The translations under genes were made by a program, and so were the position numbers. A stretch of DNA of 64,000 bases, taken from Bryobacter sp. CoA8 C33 (lineage in GTDB: Bacteria; Acidobacteriota; Terriglobia; Bryobacterales; Bryobacteraceae). The notes beneath the pieces were generated by a model. That model ran no database searches. It was given only the letters and a program-made list of their open reading frames with translations, and had not been told where the DNA came from. Position 1 is the stretch's first letter. Each line of letters opens with the position of its first letter. The stretch lies in NCBI GenBank assembly GCA_019931185.1, contig JAINDK010000026.1:16222-80221 (forward strand), in the 5' to 3' direction. Positions 1 to 12,250 of this stretch are shown here, in pieces.

Positions 1-1
1 G

Positions 2-160
2 CGGGAGACGCTGGCGGTGACGGACCGGGCCTACATCATCAATAACGGGAAAATCTTCCGAGCCGGCAGCCCGGCGGAGTTGGGGCGGGACGCGGAGGTC
101 AAGCGCGTTTATCTGGGGGAAAACTTCTTTTTTCAGGACGGTGGTGCGCGGCCGCACTGA
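2..160 (+). CDS. lptB: LptB C-terminal end (partial): LPS export ABC ATPase
   Basis: Only the last 52 codons are present; the gene starts left of the window. The reading frame gives [18 protein letters not shown] and then [10 protein letters not shown], which closely match the C-terminus of LptB, the cytoplasmic ATPase of the LptBFGC lipopolysaccharide transporter. The VKRVYLG tail is characteristic of LptB among ABC ATPases. It implies an outer membrane with LPS-type lipid. motA begins 56 nt downstream on the same strand, so co-transcription is possible although the functions are unrelated. Confidence 0.85.
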   Translation, partial: RETLAVTDRAYIINNGKIFRAGSPAELGRDAEVKRVYLGENFFFQDGGARPH

Positions 161-216
161 GAGCGGCAAACAATCTCTCTAGTGGAAACGGCTGCTGCCG
201 ATAAGGACATTTAACA

Positions 217-1074
217 ATGTTTTCCATTATCGGTATCGTCGTCGTTCTAGGCGCCGTGGCAGGTGGCTTCGCCATGTCTCACGGCAAGTTTCCCGTGCTT
301 TGGCAGCCCGCGGAATTGGTCGTGATATTTGGCGCCGCGCTGGGCAGTATGCTGGTGGCCAATCCCATCGCCAACATAATGGCGCTAATCAAGGGAATTC
401 TGAGTGTTCTGAAGGGGAGTCCCTATAACAAGAATTATTATCTGGACACGCTGAAGGCGCTGGCGGATGTATTCAACTATGGAAGGAAAAACGGCTTACA
501 GAAGCTGGAGACGGATATTGAGAATCCGAAGCAAAGCCAGCTCTTTACGCAGCACAAGTGCTTCACCACGAATCATCATGCGATGGACTTTGTTTGTGAC
601 ACGCTGAGGACATCGATTGCGGGCGGTATTGGGCACTTCGAATTGGAGCAATCGATGGAGGCCGACATCGACATCATGAAGCACGAGCTGGAGCAGCCGG
701 TGGGGGCATTGAAGGAGATGGCGGATTCGTTGCCTGGCATGGGGATTGTAGCGGCGGTTTTGGGCGTTGTGATCACGATGGGCAGCCTAGGTGGGCCGCC
801 GGAGGAGATTGGGGAACACGTAGCGGCGGCGCTGGTCGGAACTTTTCTGGGGATCCTGTTCTGCTATGGGATATTTGGGCCACTGGCGAGCAACATACAA
901 AAGATCAACGAAGGGGAAATTGAATATATGCACGTGCTGCGGGCGGGAGTGGGGGCATTCATCAAGGGTGCTGCGCCCATTCTGGCGGTCGAGATGGCGC
1001 GGCGGTCGATTCCACCGCATGTCCGGCCGAGCTTCAAGGATATGGAGCAGAAGGTGAAGGGCGGGGGCAAGTAA
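217..1074 (+). CDS. motA: Flagellar motor stator protein MotA
   Basis: MotA is the four-helix inner-membrane subunit of the H+-driven stator that turns the flagellar rotor. The 285-residue protein is close to the E. coli length of 295. Two N-terminal membrane helices, a cytoplasmic loop and two later helices are visible. The torque-generating charges fall at the same numbers as in E. coli (Arg90, Glu98), and the conserved channel proline is Pro173 in the LPGMGIVAAVLGVV segment. The ATG is preceded by AAGGA at good spacing. motB follows after 4 nt, so the two form an operon. A GCCGATAA string overlapping the ribosome site resembles a sigma-28 -10 but is probably fortuitous. Confidence 0.96.
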   Translation: MFSIIGIVVVLGAVAGGFAMSHGKFPVLWQPAELVVIFGAALGSMLVANPIANIMALIKGILSVLKGSPYNKNYYLDTLKALADVFNYGRKNGLQKLETDIENPKQSQLFTQHKCFTTNHHAMDFVCDTLRTSIAGGIGHFELEQSMEADIDIMKHELEQPVGALKEMADSLPGMGIVAAVLGVVITMGSLGGPPEEIGEHVAAALVGTFLGILFCYGIFGPLASNIQKINEGEIEYMHVLRAGVGAFIKGAAPILAVEMARRSIPPHVRPSFKDMEQKVKGGGK

Positions 1075-1078
1075 AGCG

Positions 1079-2032
1079 GTGGCCGATAACAATTCAGAAC
1101 AACCGATTTATTTGATCAAGAAGAAGGTCCATGGACATGGTCATCATGGTGGGGCCTGGAAGGTGGCTTACGCTGATTTCGTTACGGCGATGATGGCGTT
1201 TTTCATGGTGATGTGGCTGATGGGTTCCTCCGAGAAGGTAAAGAGCGCTGTCAGCGGCTACTTTCGCGATCCAGAAGGATTCAAGAAGGAGACCGGAACC
1301 GGAGTGGCCGGAGAAGGTGAGCAGATCACTCTTTCCAGGGATGACATGGAAGGATTAAAAGACAAAATTCAGGCCGCGATGAAGCAGTTGCCCGATTTCA
1401 AACAGCTCCAGGACCATGTAACGATGACGGTTACGGGCGAGGGCTTGCGCATCGAATTGCTCGAAAAGGAAAAAGGCATGTTTTTTGATTCCGGCAGTTC
1501 GGTGCCAAGCACCTTCGGCAGCAGCGTATTATCACGCTTGAGCTCCGAGTTGGCCAAGCTGCCCAACAACGTCACCATTGAAGGCCATACCGATGCAAAG
1601 CCTTTTTCAAAGACTGGCAATTACTCTAATTGGGAGCTGTCAACCGACAGGGCGAATTCGGCGCGGCGCGTCATGACGGAGACCGGATTGCGGCAGAATC
1701 AGGTCAAACAGGTACGCGGATTTGCCGATCAACGTCTGATGGATCGAAAGGATCCCAACGCACCCAGGAACAGGCGTATTTCTATCATCGTGCAGTACCA
1801 AATGGAACCCCAACAATCCGCAGAAGACAAACAAGAGGGCAAGAAAGGCGGACAGGATGAAGGTGACCACCAGATGGGTGCTCGTGGTCCGGAGAAGCCG
1901 GGCAAAGAGGACCAAGCCAAGCAAGGCCACCCGAAGGTAGACCATACCTCACCGGAAAATCGCCAACAAGGTCAACCGATTCCAGCAGCCAGCGCAGCGG
2001 GCAAACCAGTAAAGCCCTCAGCCGCTAAGTAG
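1079..2032 (+). CDS. motB: Flagellar motor stator protein MotB
   Basis: MotB anchors the stator to peptidoglycan and carries the proton-binding aspartate. The GTG start lies 4 nt after the motA stop. A basic, His-rich N-terminal tail is followed by one membrane helix with the motif YADFVTAMMAFF, in which Asp33 corresponds to E. coli Asp32. An OmpA-like peptidoglycan-binding domain follows (about residues 135-255, with NWELSTDRAN). The last 60 or so residues are a hydrophilic Gln/Lys/Gly/Pro-rich tail not needed by the OmpA fold, probably periplasmic and disordered. The gene runs convergent to fliA. Confidence 0.95.
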   Translation: MADNNSEQPIYLIKKKVHGHGHHGGAWKVAYADFVTAMMAFFMVMWLMGSSEKVKSAVSGYFRDPEGFKKETGTGVAGEGEQITLSRDDMEGLKDKIQAAMKQLPDFKQLQDHVTMTVTGEGLRIELLEKEKGMFFDSGSSVPSTFGSSVLSRLSSELAKLPNNVTIEGHTDAKPFSKTGNYSNWELSTDRANSARRVMTETGLRQNQVKQVRGFADQRLMDRKDPNAPRNRRISIIVQYQMEPQQSAEDKQEGKKGGQDEGDHQMGARGPEKPGKEDQAKQGHPKVDHTSPENRQQGQPIPAASAAGKPVKPSAAK

Positions 2033-2047
2033 GTTTCCACGACAATT

Positions 2048-2132
2048 CTCAGCTTCGTTAGCTGAGCCCACGCAAGGTCGACTACCTCCGCGCATCAAAT
2101 TCTTCTTGCTGATCCGAAGGATCTCGGATCAG
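2048..2132. terminator. Two small hairpins in the motB/fliA convergent gap
   Basis: The convergent gap holds two inverted repeats: CTCAGC/GCTGAG (2048-2053 with 2061-2066) and CTGATCC/GGATCAG (2109-2115 with 2126-2132). The second overlaps the fliA stop codon. Neither is followed by a T tract, so intrinsic termination is uncertain. They are reported because this is where both transcripts must end. Confidence 0.35.
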
Positions 2133-3205
2133 AAAGCAGTGGCAGACCGGATTCCCGCCTGCCCTAGCGCATTAGCCATTTTTTCGAGCGCTGCTTTGTG
2201 AATCTGGGATACACGGCTTTCGTTGATTCCCAGCATGCTGCCTATTTCTTTCATGGTGAGCTCATTGGAGTAATAGAGCAATACAACCCTTTGGTAGCGC
2301 TCGGGCAAGGTATGCAGGGCCATCGCCAGCATACCCTTCAGTTCTTCCCGGGCACAAATCGAGTCTGGGTGGTAGTCTGCGCTAGTGGGATAGTCCGGAG
2401 CCGGCAGATCCTCATTTTCGTGGGTCCGCGTCGAAGCGGATACCAAGCCGACATTACGCAGGTCAATCATCATTTGCCGCCAGCGATCCACCTCAACTCC
2501 CATTTTGCCCGCGATCTCCTCCTCGGTGGGATTTCGCTGCAGTTCCGCCAACAAATCCCGCGTGACCGCCTCAACCTGCTTGTGGCGGCGGCGCAGGTCC
2601 CTTGACGCCCAATCGAGTTGCCGAAGGCTGTCGAGAATAGCTCCCTTAATGCGGTGCTTGGCGTAGGAGGAAAACGCTACGTTCTTTTCCATGTCATATT
2701 TGGTGGCAGCATCAAACAAGCCCATTATGCCTGCGTGGATCAAATCGTCAAGATCAACATGGACAGGGAGATTATCGTGAACGCGCACCGCAATGGAGCG
2801 CACTAGCGGCAAATGCTCAAGCACGACACAATCGCGCTGAGCATAGCGGCTTTGCGTAAGTTGATCCTCGGCTGAGGTCGCTAACTCAAGGTTGGCGGTT
2901 GCCTCCATGCTGTGAGTCAGGGTTTGAAGCGAAAATTGAGCGGCATTCATCGGTATGCTCTCCAGGCTGGCAGTGGATTTATCTTTTCGGCTTGGCCTGG
3001 GCAGGACGACTTCCATCTGAAGCTCAACTTTTTCGGCGATGCAACCGATGTTTTCTTTAGCAGGTGGCTTGCGCATGGTCTCAGGTTCTTTACCGGTCCG
3101 CCGCGATGTCTCTGCGGAGACGACGCCATATGCAATGCACGACTCGTGCCGTTTTCTTGGCAGAACTTTAGCCCCATTTTCACTGATTACACGTGCCATG
3201 CCCAT
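2129..3205 (-). CDS. fliA: RNA polymerase sigma-28 factor FliA, N-terminally extended
   Basis: Sigma-28 directs RNA polymerase to late flagellar and chemotaxis promoters. The region-2 stretch LVRSIAVRV...DLIHAGIMGLFDAA and the region-4 helix-turn-helix LTMKEIGSMLGINESRVSQIH identify the FliA/WhiG group. The full frame gives 358 residues against about 240 in the family; the sigma core starts only around residue 105. The ATG at 3205 has a GGAG-type ribosome site 12 nt upstream. An internal ATG at 2950 has GGAG 9 nt upstream and would give a more usual 273 residues, so the start is unresolved. About 280 nt of AT-richer non-coding DNA lies upstream, with no clear promoter recognised. motAB sits convergent beside it. 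Confidence 0.93.
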   Translation of the reverse strand: MGMARVISENGAKVLPRKRHESCIAYGVVSAETSRRTGKEPETMRKPPAKENIGCIAEKVELQMEVVLPRPSRKDKSTASLESIPMNAAQFSLQTLTHSMEATANLELATSAEDQLTQSRYAQRDCVVLEHLPLVRSIAVRVHDNLPVHVDLDDLIHAGIMGLFDAATKYDMEKNVAFSSYAKHRIKGAILDSLRQLDWASRDLRRRHKQVEAVTRDLLAELQRNPTEEEIAGKMGVEVDRWRQMMIDLRNVGLVSASTRTHENEDLPAPDYPTSADYHPDSICAREELKGMLAMALHTLPERYQRVVLLYYSNELTMKEIGSMLGINESRVSQIHKAALEKMANALGQAGIRSATAF

Positions 3206-3486
3206 TTTTTTTATTCACTCCAACTAATTCAAAATTAAGGGCTTAGGTAACTTCCCTAAAGAATCTCCGGCTTTTTTCGGCAGCTCCTAGATTTTCCACA
3301 CTCCCGAACTGGGATTCATTCCTGAACTGCTGGTTCATATCGGAGCAGAATGTTCCAATTTGAAACTCGATTGGGCCTTCACAACCTTAGTACTCTGCCG
3401 AAACAGATCACCTAATGCATTATGACCTATTCTCGGTAGTTCTAAGGGTTTGAAAACAAAGGAATTTTGTCTTAGAGCAAATAGGT

Positions 3487-4374
3487 TTAACAACTTAATT
3501 TGCGGACAAGGTATACACCTGAGAAAATCACGCACATGCATGCTAACTCATTGATTCCAAGAGATTCGCGATAGAAAATCCAGCCTAGGGTGACGGCCAC
3601 TATCGGATTGATGTAGGTGTAGATCGAAACGACAGCCACTGGCAGATGCTGTAAGGCATACAGGAAGGAACTGTAGGCAACAATGGAGCCGAACAGAGCC
3701 AAGTATAGGATGGCCCCCAGGACGCGAGTACTGAGGTGAAACTCAGCTCCGCCACTCAGAATGGAGAGCAGCGTAGCAGTAATGCCGACAGCGAACTGTT
3801 GCACGGCCCCAATGAGGACGGGATGAACCCCATCACGGCGGCGCTTCTGCAAAATCGAGCCAAGCGACCAGCCCAGACAACTGAGCTGGAGAATAAGGAA
3901 TCCCTTGACGGTTGCCCCGTCGAAGCCTCGCTCCAGAGCTTCGGGGGCAACGAGCCAGACAGCGCCGGCAAAGCCAATCCACATGCCAATCCAGGCTCTA
4001 GGATGGACCGGATCGCCGCCGGGCACGGCGCGCTCCATGCCAACCATCCAGAAGGGGCTGACGGTGATAAACAGGGCCGCCAGGCCGCTGGGGATATAGG
4101 TTTCGGCGAGCGAAAGGCAATAGTTTCCCATGCCGAGTGTCAGCATACCGGTACCCACAGGCCACCAGAGGGCGGCGCCGCGCGGCATTGTCCAGCCCCG
4201 CCACCAGGCAAAGATGAGAATCAAGGCGCCACTGAGCAGGAAGCGGCTGGCGACTAGGACGAGAGGCGTGAGGCCTTCGAGGGCAACGCGAATGCCGAGA
4301 TAGGTCGTCCCCCAGAAAAAGCAGACGGCGGCGAGGCTCCACCACGCAGTTGCACTCTGATTCTCAGCCGGCAA
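3487..4374 (-). CDS. EamA/DMT-family inner-membrane exporter
   Basis: A 295-residue, ten-helix protein made of two EamA repeats (FFWGTTYLGIRVALEGLTP in the first, a YINPIVAVTLGWIFYRE helix near the end), typical of RhaT/YdcZ-like drug/metabolite exporters. The substrate cannot be told from sequence; relatives export amino acids or metabolites. The start is TTG: an in-frame stop lies four codons upstream and no ATG occurs before residue 60. A TAGTCT hexamer sits exactly 6 nt before this TTG and no ribosome site is visible, which suggests a leaderless message. The gene is divergent from the PfkB kinase. Confidence 0.88.
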   Translation of the reverse strand: MPAENQSATAWWSLAAVCFFWGTTYLGIRVALEGLTPLVLVASRFLLSGALILIFAWWRGWTMPRGAALWWPVGTGMLTLGMGNYCLSLAETYIPSGLAALFITVSPFWMVGMERAVPGGDPVHPRAWIGMWIGFAGAVWLVAPEALERGFDGATVKGFLILQLSCLGWSLGSILQKRRRDGVHPVLIGAVQQFAVGITATLLSILSGGAEFHLSTRVLGAILYLALFGSIVAYSSFLYALQHLPVAVVSIYTYINPIVAVTLGWIFYRESLGINELACMCVIFSGVYLVRKLSC

Positions 4375-4380
4375 GATTCC

Positions 4381-4386
4381 AGACTA
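4381..4386 (-). promoter_or_regulatory. -10-like TAGTCT, 6 nt before the DMT start
   Basis: On the minus strand TAGTCT is followed by ggaatc and then the TTG start at 4374. It fits the TANNNT-N6-start pattern seen repeatedly in this window. No good -35 was seen. Confidence 0.45.
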
Positions 4387-4516
4387 GCAAGGCCAAGAAG
4401 GGCTGGTGGCGGGAACGGGCGCGAGCCGGGAGAAGCTTTCGCCATCAGCTTTTTTTCGGGCTGGGTTTTGCCGGGTAGCGCGGACGGGGACCTCGGATTC
4501 GGGCGGCGCAAGAGAG

Positions 4517-4522
4517 TACAAT
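4517..4522 (+). promoter_or_regulatory. -10-like TACAAT, 6 nt before the PfkB kinase start
   Basis: TACAAT is followed by cgtgag and then TTG at 4529. It helps choose this TTG over the longer upstream reading frame and predicts a leaderless mRNA. No TTGACA-like -35 is evident. Confidence 0.5.
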
Positions 4523-4528
4523 CGTGAG

Positions 4529-5458
4529 TTGATCATTAGCGTCACCCTCAATCCAGCCATCGACCAGAACATTGCGGCCGATCAGCTGGTGTTTGAAGAC
4601 CGCGCATATATCCTCGATACCTTTCAGTCGGCCGGGGGGCGTGGCATCAATGCCTCGCGAGTGATTCATTCCTTTGGCGGCAAGACGCTGGCAGTCACGT
4701 TTTCCGGTGGCGAGGGAGCGGGGGAATTTGAGAAGTTGCTGCGCAGCTACGGCTTTCCCTGTGAATTCGTAGCGATGAAGAATGCAATCCGGCACAATTT
4801 ATCGATCACTGACCGTCAGGGGCTGAGCGTGAAGCTGAACGAACGGGGTCCTGAGCTGAGCCGGGCCGAAGTAAAGGGTATTGAAGACGCCATTCGGCGG
4901 CGCCTGCCCAAAGCAAAGGTATTGATGCTTTGCGGCAGTCTTCCGCCGGGGGTGCCGAGCGAATTTTACTCGCGGCTGGTGCATGCCGCGCGGGAGCAGA
5001 AGGTACGCACGCTGCTCGACACGGACAGCGATCCGCTGACGCTATCGATTGAAGCCGGGCCGACGGTGGTGACGCCTAACCAGTCGGAGGCGGAGCGTCT
5101 GCTGGGCCGCGCGTTGCTGACACGCTCTCATTTTGTCGAAGCGGCGCAGCGGATCCGGGAAATGGGGGCGGAATCGGTGGTGTTGTCGCTCGGGGCGCGC
5201 GGCGCGGTGGGGGCAACGGAGGATCGTGTGTTTGAGTGTGTACCGCCGCGTGTCGAAGCAGTTTGCCCGATCGGAGCCGGCGACGCGCTGGCGGCGGCCT
5301 TTGCCTGGGCGACGAGCAAGGGCAAGGCGTTTTATGACGCGCTGCGTTGGGGGGTAGCCGCGGGAACGGCTTCGGCGATGCTCCCCGGGATCAGTTTCGC
5401 CTCACTCGAGCAGACCAAGGCGATCTATAGGCACGTCGATGTTCGGCCCGTGTCCTAG
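4529..5458 (+). CDS. PfkB-family sugar-phosphate kinase (1-phosphofructokinase type)
   Basis: A cytoplasmic ribokinase-fold kinase of the FruK/LacC hexose-phosphate branch, phosphorylating fructose-1-phosphate, tagatose-6-phosphate or a similar sugar. The N-terminus LIISVTLNPAIDQ, the substrate motif SAGGRGINASRVI and the ATP/catalytic motif GAGDALAAAF are all visible. The frame stays open to 4406, but the extra 41 residues look unrelated to the family. Starting at TTG 4529 gives 309 residues, the usual length, and that TTG has TACAAT 6 nt upstream. No fructose PTS or other sugar genes adjoin it, so the substrate is unknown. A strong hairpin follows. Confidence 0.87.
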   Translation: MIISVTLNPAIDQNIAADQLVFEDRAYILDTFQSAGGRGINASRVIHSFGGKTLAVTFSGGEGAGEFEKLLRSYGFPCEFVAMKNAIRHNLSITDRQGLSVKLNERGPELSRAEVKGIEDAIRRRLPKAKVLMLCGSLPPGVPSEFYSRLVHAAREQKVRTLLDTDSDPLTLSIEAGPTVVTPNQSEAERLLGRALLTRSHFVEAAQRIREMGAESVVLSLGARGAVGATEDRVFECVPPRVEAVCPIGAGDALAAAFAWATSKGKAFYDALRWGVAAGTASAMLPGISFASLEQTKAIYRHVDVRPVS

Positions 5459-5466
5459 AAAAAGAT

Positions 5467-5494
5467 AAGGGCGGCGCCCAAGAACGCCGCCCTT
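5467..5494. terminator. Bidirectional intrinsic terminator
   Basis: A perfect 10-bp stem AAGGGCGGCG/CGCCGCCCTT with an 8-nt loop lies in the 56-nt convergent gap between the kinase and katG. Read on the minus strand it is followed by TTATCTTTTT, so it is best formed as a katG terminator. On the plus strand the following T run is short. Confidence 0.85.
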
Positions 5495-5514
5495 CGATTT
5501 GGCCGCCGGCCCGA

Positions 5515-8135
<2,621 letters not shown>

Positions 8136-10115
8136 CTAAAGACCGAGGGCTTTTTTGCCCGCCGCGATGACGGCGAGGATGCGATCGACATCATAGACGG
8201 CGCCGGCCCAGGTGCCGCCGCTGACATCCTGCAGGGCGGCCCAGAGGCGGGTGTCGTCGGGCAATTGCGGGTCGGGGCGCATCTCGGGCGTCCAATCGCG
8301 CGTGGCAATGAGTTGGTCGCCACCGGCGGCGCCTTCGGCTTCGGTGATGAGGTTGACGGTGCCGGTGAGGTCGTTGCGGTTGATTGTGATCTCGATCAGA
8401 TCGCCTTCGCGGACTTTGCCGATGGGTCCGCCGGCGAGGGCCTCGGGGGTGACGTGGCCGATGCAGGCGCCGGTGGATACGCCACTGAAGCGGGCATCGG
8501 TAAGGACGGCGACATGCTTGCCGAAGTCGAGAAACTTGAGGGCGCTGGTCAACTGATAGGTCTCCTCCATGCCGCTGCCCATGGGCCCGCGGCAACAGAG
8601 CACGAGGATGTCACCGGCGACGATGCGGTCATGGCCTTTGCTCTTGATGGCGCGGATGGCGGCCGGTTCGCTATGGAAGACGCGGGCGCGGCCGCGCTTG
8701 CGGTAGACGTTGTCGGGGTCGACGACGGAGGGATCAATCGAGGTGCTTTTGATGACGGCTCCGCCCGGAGCCAGATTGCCGGTGGGGAAGCTAACGGTCG
8801 CCGTGAGACCACGGGCGCGCGCGGCATCGGGAGAGAGGATCACCTGGTCGGGGTCGACCCCATCGCGCTCCCGCAACTGTTTGCGGAGATGGGCGCGGCG
8901 TTCGCTTTGCTCCCACCAGTCGAGGCAATCGCCGAGGGAGGAGCCGCTGACGGTTTGCACGCTGAGGTCGAGCAGGCCGGCGCGCTTGAGATGCAGCATC
9001 ACCTCGGGAACGCCGCCGGCGAGGAAGACCTGGATCGTCGGATGGTTGCGGGGCCCGTTCGGCAGGGCATCGACGATGCGGGGAATCTGGCGGTGGATGT
9101 GAGTCCAGTCGGCGGGGGTGGGCCGCTTGAGGCCGGCGTGGAAGGCGACGGCGCCAATGTGGAGAATGAGATTCGTGGAGCCGCCAAAGGCGGCAAACAC
9201 GGCCATGGCGTTATCGAGAGCCGCTTGGGTGAGGACGGTCTTGGTGGTCATCCCGAGACGGAGCTGAGCGAGCAGGGCACGGGCTGAGCGCCGCGCCATA
9301 TCGAGCCAGATGGGCGCCCCGCTCGGGCTCAGCGCGGAGTGGGGCAAGGACATGCCGAGGGCTTCGCCGATCACCTGCGCGGTGGCCGCCGTACCGAGAA
9401 ACTGACAGCCGCCGCCCGGGGAGGCGCAACTGCGGCAGCCCATGTCGGCGGCATATTCGAGCGTAATGTCGCCATGGGCAAAGCGCGCCCCGATGGTCTG
9501 TACCTTGCCCGTGTCCTCGCCGTCCTCGGTGGCGAGCATCACGCCGCCTGGCACGAGGACGGTCGGCAGAGTGTGCGTGGCGGCGAGCGCCATCATCATC
9601 GCCGGCAGGCCCTTGTCGCAAGTGGCGACGCCGACGACGCCTTGGCGGGTGGGGAGACTGCGAATGAGACGGCGGAAGACCTGCGCGGCGTCGTTGCGAT
9701 AGGGCAAGGAATCGAACATGCCGACGGTGCCCTGGCTGCGGCCGTCGCAGGGGTCGGTGACAAAGCCGGCAAAGGGAATGGCCCGCTGTTTCATGAGCTC
9801 TTCCGCGGCGGCCTGGATGAGGAGATTCACCTCCCAGTGGCCGGAATGGTAGCCGAGGGCGATCGGTTTGCCGTCCTCGGCGCGGATGCCCCCGTGGGTG
9901 GAGAGCAACAGGATCTCCTTGCCGCCGAGCAGGCGCGGGTCAAGCCCCATGCCGGCGTTTTGCGTCCAGCCGAAAATGTCGCCCGAGGGGCGCTCGATCA
10001 ACATTTCCGGCGTGAGCGGCAGCGAGCCCTCGGGGCCCTTTGCCTTCGACACCACGTTTAATACCGACCGGTCTTCGGCCTCGAGGATCGCGAGAAAATT
10101 GCTGCTATCCGCCAT
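8136..10115 (-). CDS. YjhG/YagF-type sugar-acid dehydratase (IlvD/Edd superfamily)
   Basis: A 659-residue Fe-S dehydratase that matches the E. coli YjhG/YagF D-xylonate dehydratases along its length. Matching blocks include [29 protein letters not shown] [47 protein letters not shown], and the C-terminal [16 protein letters not shown] and [11 protein letters not shown]. Cysteines for cluster binding are in DPCDGR, TCDKG and [11 protein letters not shown]. It converts a sugar acid such as D-xylonate to a 2-keto-3-deoxy acid in the cytoplasm. It is divergent from a Gfo/Idh oxidoreductase over 50 nt, which fits a sugar-oxidation pathway. TACGAT lies 8 nt before the ATG and no ribosome site is visible. 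Confidence 0.92.
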   Translation of the reverse strand: MADSSNFLAILEAEDRSVLNVVSKAKGPEGSLPLTPEMLIERPSGDIFGWTQNAGMGLDPRLLGGKEILLLSTHGGIRAEDGKPIALGYHSGHWEVNLLIQAAAEELMKQRAIPFAGFVTDPCDGRSQGTVGMFDSLPYRNDAAQVFRRLIRSLPTRQGVVGVATCDKGLPAMMMALAATHTLPTVLVPGGVMLATEDGEDTGKVQTIGARFAHGDITLEYAADMGCRSCASPGGGCQFLGTAATAQVIGEALGMSLPHSALSPSGAPIWLDMARRSARALLAQLRLGMTTKTVLTQAALDNAMAVFAAFGGSTNLILHIGAVAFHAGLKRPTPADWTHIHRQIPRIVDALPNGPRNHPTIQVFLAGGVPEVMLHLKRAGLLDLSVQTVSGSSLGDCLDWWEQSERRAHLRKQLRERDGVDPDQVILSPDAARARGLTATVSFPTGNLAPGGAVIKSTSIDPSVVDPDNVYRKRGRARVFHSEPAAIRAIKSKGHDRIVAGDILVLCCRGPMGSGMEETYQLTSALKFLDFGKHVAVLTDARFSGVSTGACIGHVTPEALAGGPIGKVREGDLIEITINRNDLTGTVNLITEAEGAAGGDQLIATRDWTPEMRPDPQLPDDTRLWAALQDVSGGTWAGAVYDVDRILAVIAAGKKALGL

Positions 10116-10123
10116 AAAACGTC

Positions 10124-10158
10124 ATCGTATCGCGAGCGTGACATAAAACTGATACGAT
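10124..10158. promoter_or_regulatory. Symmetric divergent promoter of the dehydratase and Gfo/Idh genes
   Basis: The inverted repeat ATCGTATC (10124-10131) and GATACGAT (10151-10158) places a TACGAT hexamer on each strand, 8 nt before the dehydratase ATG and 7 nt before the Gfo/Idh ATG. It may be a pair of -10 elements, a regulator operator, or both. Neither start has a ribosome site. Confidence 0.5.
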
Positions 10159-10165
10159 TTGCGCG

Positions 10166-11506
10166 ATGTCCCTTAGCCGACGCAGTTTCACGACCGCTGT
10201 TTCCGCCGCTGCTTATTCCCGGATTCTCGGGGCCAATGAACGCCTTCAAGTGGGCTTTATTGGTTATGGGTTGATTGGTGCGCAGCACGTTTACGACTTC
10301 AAGAACCAGCGCGATGTCGATCTGGCGGCGATGAGCGACACCTTTCAGCCACGGATGGAGGAAGGCATCCAGGCTTGCGGCGGCAAAGCGAAAGGCTACA
10401 AGGATTTTCGCCGCTTACTGGACGACAAGGACATACAAGCCGTTGTCGTCTCGACGCCAGACCACTGGCACGCGATGATGACGATCATGGCCTGCGCGGC
10501 GGGCAAGGATGTTTATGTCGAAAAGCCGATGACGCTCTTTGTGCGCGAAGGCCGCTGGATGATCCAAGCCGCGCGCAAGTACAAGCGCGTGGTGCAGGTG
10601 GGCACGCAGCAGCGCTCGGGTAAACACTACCAGTTGGCGAAGCAACTGCTGGCCGACGGGGTGATCGGTAAGGTGCACTCGGTGCGCATGGCGAGCTTCC
10701 GCAACATCATGCCCGGGTTCGGGCGGCCGACGGCAAACCAAGTTCCCTCCGAGCTTGATTATGAAATGTGGCTGGGCCCGGCGCCGAAGAAGCCGTACAG
10801 CCCGCACCGCGCGCTCTATCATTTCCGCTGGTTCTGGGATTATTCGGGCGGGCAGATGACGAATCTCGGCGCGCACCAGATCGACATTCTGCAGTGGTAT
10901 CTGGGTTTCAAGGGGCCGCAAGCCGTTTACTCCAACGGCGGCCGCTTCGTGGTTGAAGATGACGGAGAGACGCCCGACACGCAGGATGCCGCTTTTACTT
11001 ACAACGGCCTGACCTCGTTGTGGAGCCATCGCGAGGGCAGCCAGGGATCGGGCTCCGGCTCGGGGCTTGAATTCTATGGCACCAAGGGCAGCCTCAAGAT
11101 CGACCGCGGCAACTTCACGATCACGGGCGACATGAAGCGGCCGCCCGAGAATGCGATCCCGGTCTTTCAGGGCCATCCCACGGGCGGGGCGCGCAAGACG
11201 GAAACCAAGGCCGAACAGTGGGTGGCCAATCGCAGCGAGAAGGGCTCAAGCCCGGAGCAGTTCGACCTGCATGTCCGCAATTTCATCGACTGCATCAAGA
11301 CGCGGCAGCGGACCGTGGCCGACGTCGAGGATGGGCATCAAACGGCTGTGGCTTGCCACCTGGCCAATCTGTCGCTGCGCTTGGGGCGCGTTCTCAAGTG
11401 GGACCCGGTGAAGGAGGAGATCCTCGGCGACCGCGAGGCCAACGCCATGCTCGAGCGCCCTTACCGTGAGCCCTGGGCTCGCCTGCTGCGCAGCTTCAAT
11501 CTTTAA
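10166..11506 (+). CDS. Tat-exported Gfo/Idh/MocA-family oxidoreductase
   Basis: A 446-residue NAD(P)-dependent sugar/inositol oxidoreductase-like protein. The N-terminus [15 protein letters not shown] is a Tat signal, followed by the Rossmann motif [12 protein letters not shown] and the family EKP motif (VEKPMTLFV). The C-terminal domain holds [21 protein letters not shown]. Exported members are abundant in Bacteroidetes, Planctomycetes and Acidobacteria; the cofactor probably travels folded within the protein. The substrate is unknown, but the adjacent sugar-acid dehydratase suggests carbohydrate oxidation. The ATG follows TACGAT by 7 nt. Its 3' end overlaps the convergent lipoprotein gene by 11 nt. 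Confidence 0.9.
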   Translation: MSLSRRSFTTAVSAAAYSRILGANERLQVGFIGYGLIGAQHVYDFKNQRDVDLAAMSDTFQPRMEEGIQACGGKAKGYKDFRRLLDDKDIQAVVVSTPDHWHAMMTIMACAAGKDVYVEKPMTLFVREGRWMIQAARKYKRVVQVGTQQRSGKHYQLAKQLLADGVIGKVHSVRMASFRNIMPGFGRPTANQVPSELDYEMWLGPAPKKPYSPHRALYHFRWFWDYSGGQMTNLGAHQIDILQWYLGFKGPQAVYSNGGRFVVEDDGETPDTQDAAFTYNGLTSLWSHREGSQGSGSGSGLEFYGTKGSLKIDRGNFTITGDMKRPPENAIPVFQGHPTGGARKTETKAEQWVANRSEKGSSPEQFDLHVRNFIDCIKTRQRTVADVEDGHQTAVACHLANLSLRLGRVLKWDPVKEEILGDREANAMLERPYREPWARLLRSFNL

Positions 11507-12248
11507 GCGCTTCGAGACGCTTGCGGACCCTGGCGAAGGCTTCACGCGCCGGGATCCTTTTGCCGCTAGGGAACTCCAGTATGTCCACGTGCTGGTCGAG
11601 CAGCAGCAGGCTGTCGGCAATGATCTCGTTAGCCAGTTTGCGGTCGCCCATGGCGCGGGCGGCCTCGATCAGCTCGAAAGCCAGGTGTTCGTTGAAGTAT
11701 TGTTTCGAGCCGAGATCTTCCTTGCGGTAGAGTTCAGCGGCGTTCAGTTTCGCGCCCGGATGTTCACTCGAATAGACGATGCGCCCCTGGCCGGAGCCGG
11801 CGGGAAACCAGCAGACCTCATGCACCTGCTTCAAGCCGCCGTCTCCCATCGCGCAAGTTGGCAAGCTCACGCGAGCCACCCCGCCCGGCCTGACTTCGAG
11901 ACGCTCCGGGCTCCAGCCGCAGTAGACATCGCCGTAGGAGTCGTCATAGGAACGGGCTTGTAAATAGCCATCTTCGGTGATACGCAGAAATCCAGCGAGG
12001 CGGCCGAGGCCGGCGCGGTTGAGGCCCAGCTCGCTCGCCTTAGGCTCGCGGCCATACTCAACGGAGACACCATGGCCCCAATCGCCCGACGGATGAAGAG
12101 GATGGGACGAGGCGCGCTTCACACTCGCTGTGTCGCCGGCGAAACAGGCGGCGCCCGGAGGGCGAGTTTTCGCGAGTGAGGGGTGATCGATCACTTCCTG
12201 GGTACAGGAGGAAAAGCATCCCAGCAAGACAAGCAGGGCCAGACGCAC
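11496..12248 (-). CDS. Putative lipoprotein of unknown function
   Basis: A 250-residue protein whose N-terminus (LALLVLLGC) is a lipoprotein signal with the lipobox LLGC, so it should be membrane-anchored after export. The rest has no family I recognise. Several cysteines (ACFAG, DVYCGW, PTCAMG, HEVCWF) could form disulfides in the periplasm. The start is GTG with TATCCT exactly 6 nt upstream and no ribosome site. It is divergent from coaD. Confidence 0.7.
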   Translation of the reverse strand: MRLALLVLLGCFSSCTQEVIDHPSLAKTRPPGAACFAGDTASVKRASSHPLHPSGDWGHGVSVEYGREPKASELGLNRAGLGRLAGFLRITEDGYLQARSYDDSYGDVYCGWSPERLEVRPGGVARVSLPTCAMGDGGLKQVHEVCWFPAGSGQGRIVYSSEHPGAKLNAAELYRKEDLGSKQYFNEHLAFELIEAARAMGDRKLANEIIADSLLLLDQHVDILEFPSGKRIPAREAFARVRKRLEALKD

Positions 12249-12250
12249 GC

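Noticed and set aside
197..204. GCCGATAA before motA, identical to the sigma-28 -10 consensus
   Set aside because: No TAAAGTTT-like -35 lies 11 nt upstream, and transcription from it would start at or inside the AAGGA ribosome site of motA.
3206..3486. 281-nt gap upstream of fliA, searched for a small RNA or flagellar promoter
   Set aside because: AT-richer, with a GCCGAAAA string on the minus strand but no matching -35 at proper spacing, and no convincing hairpin.
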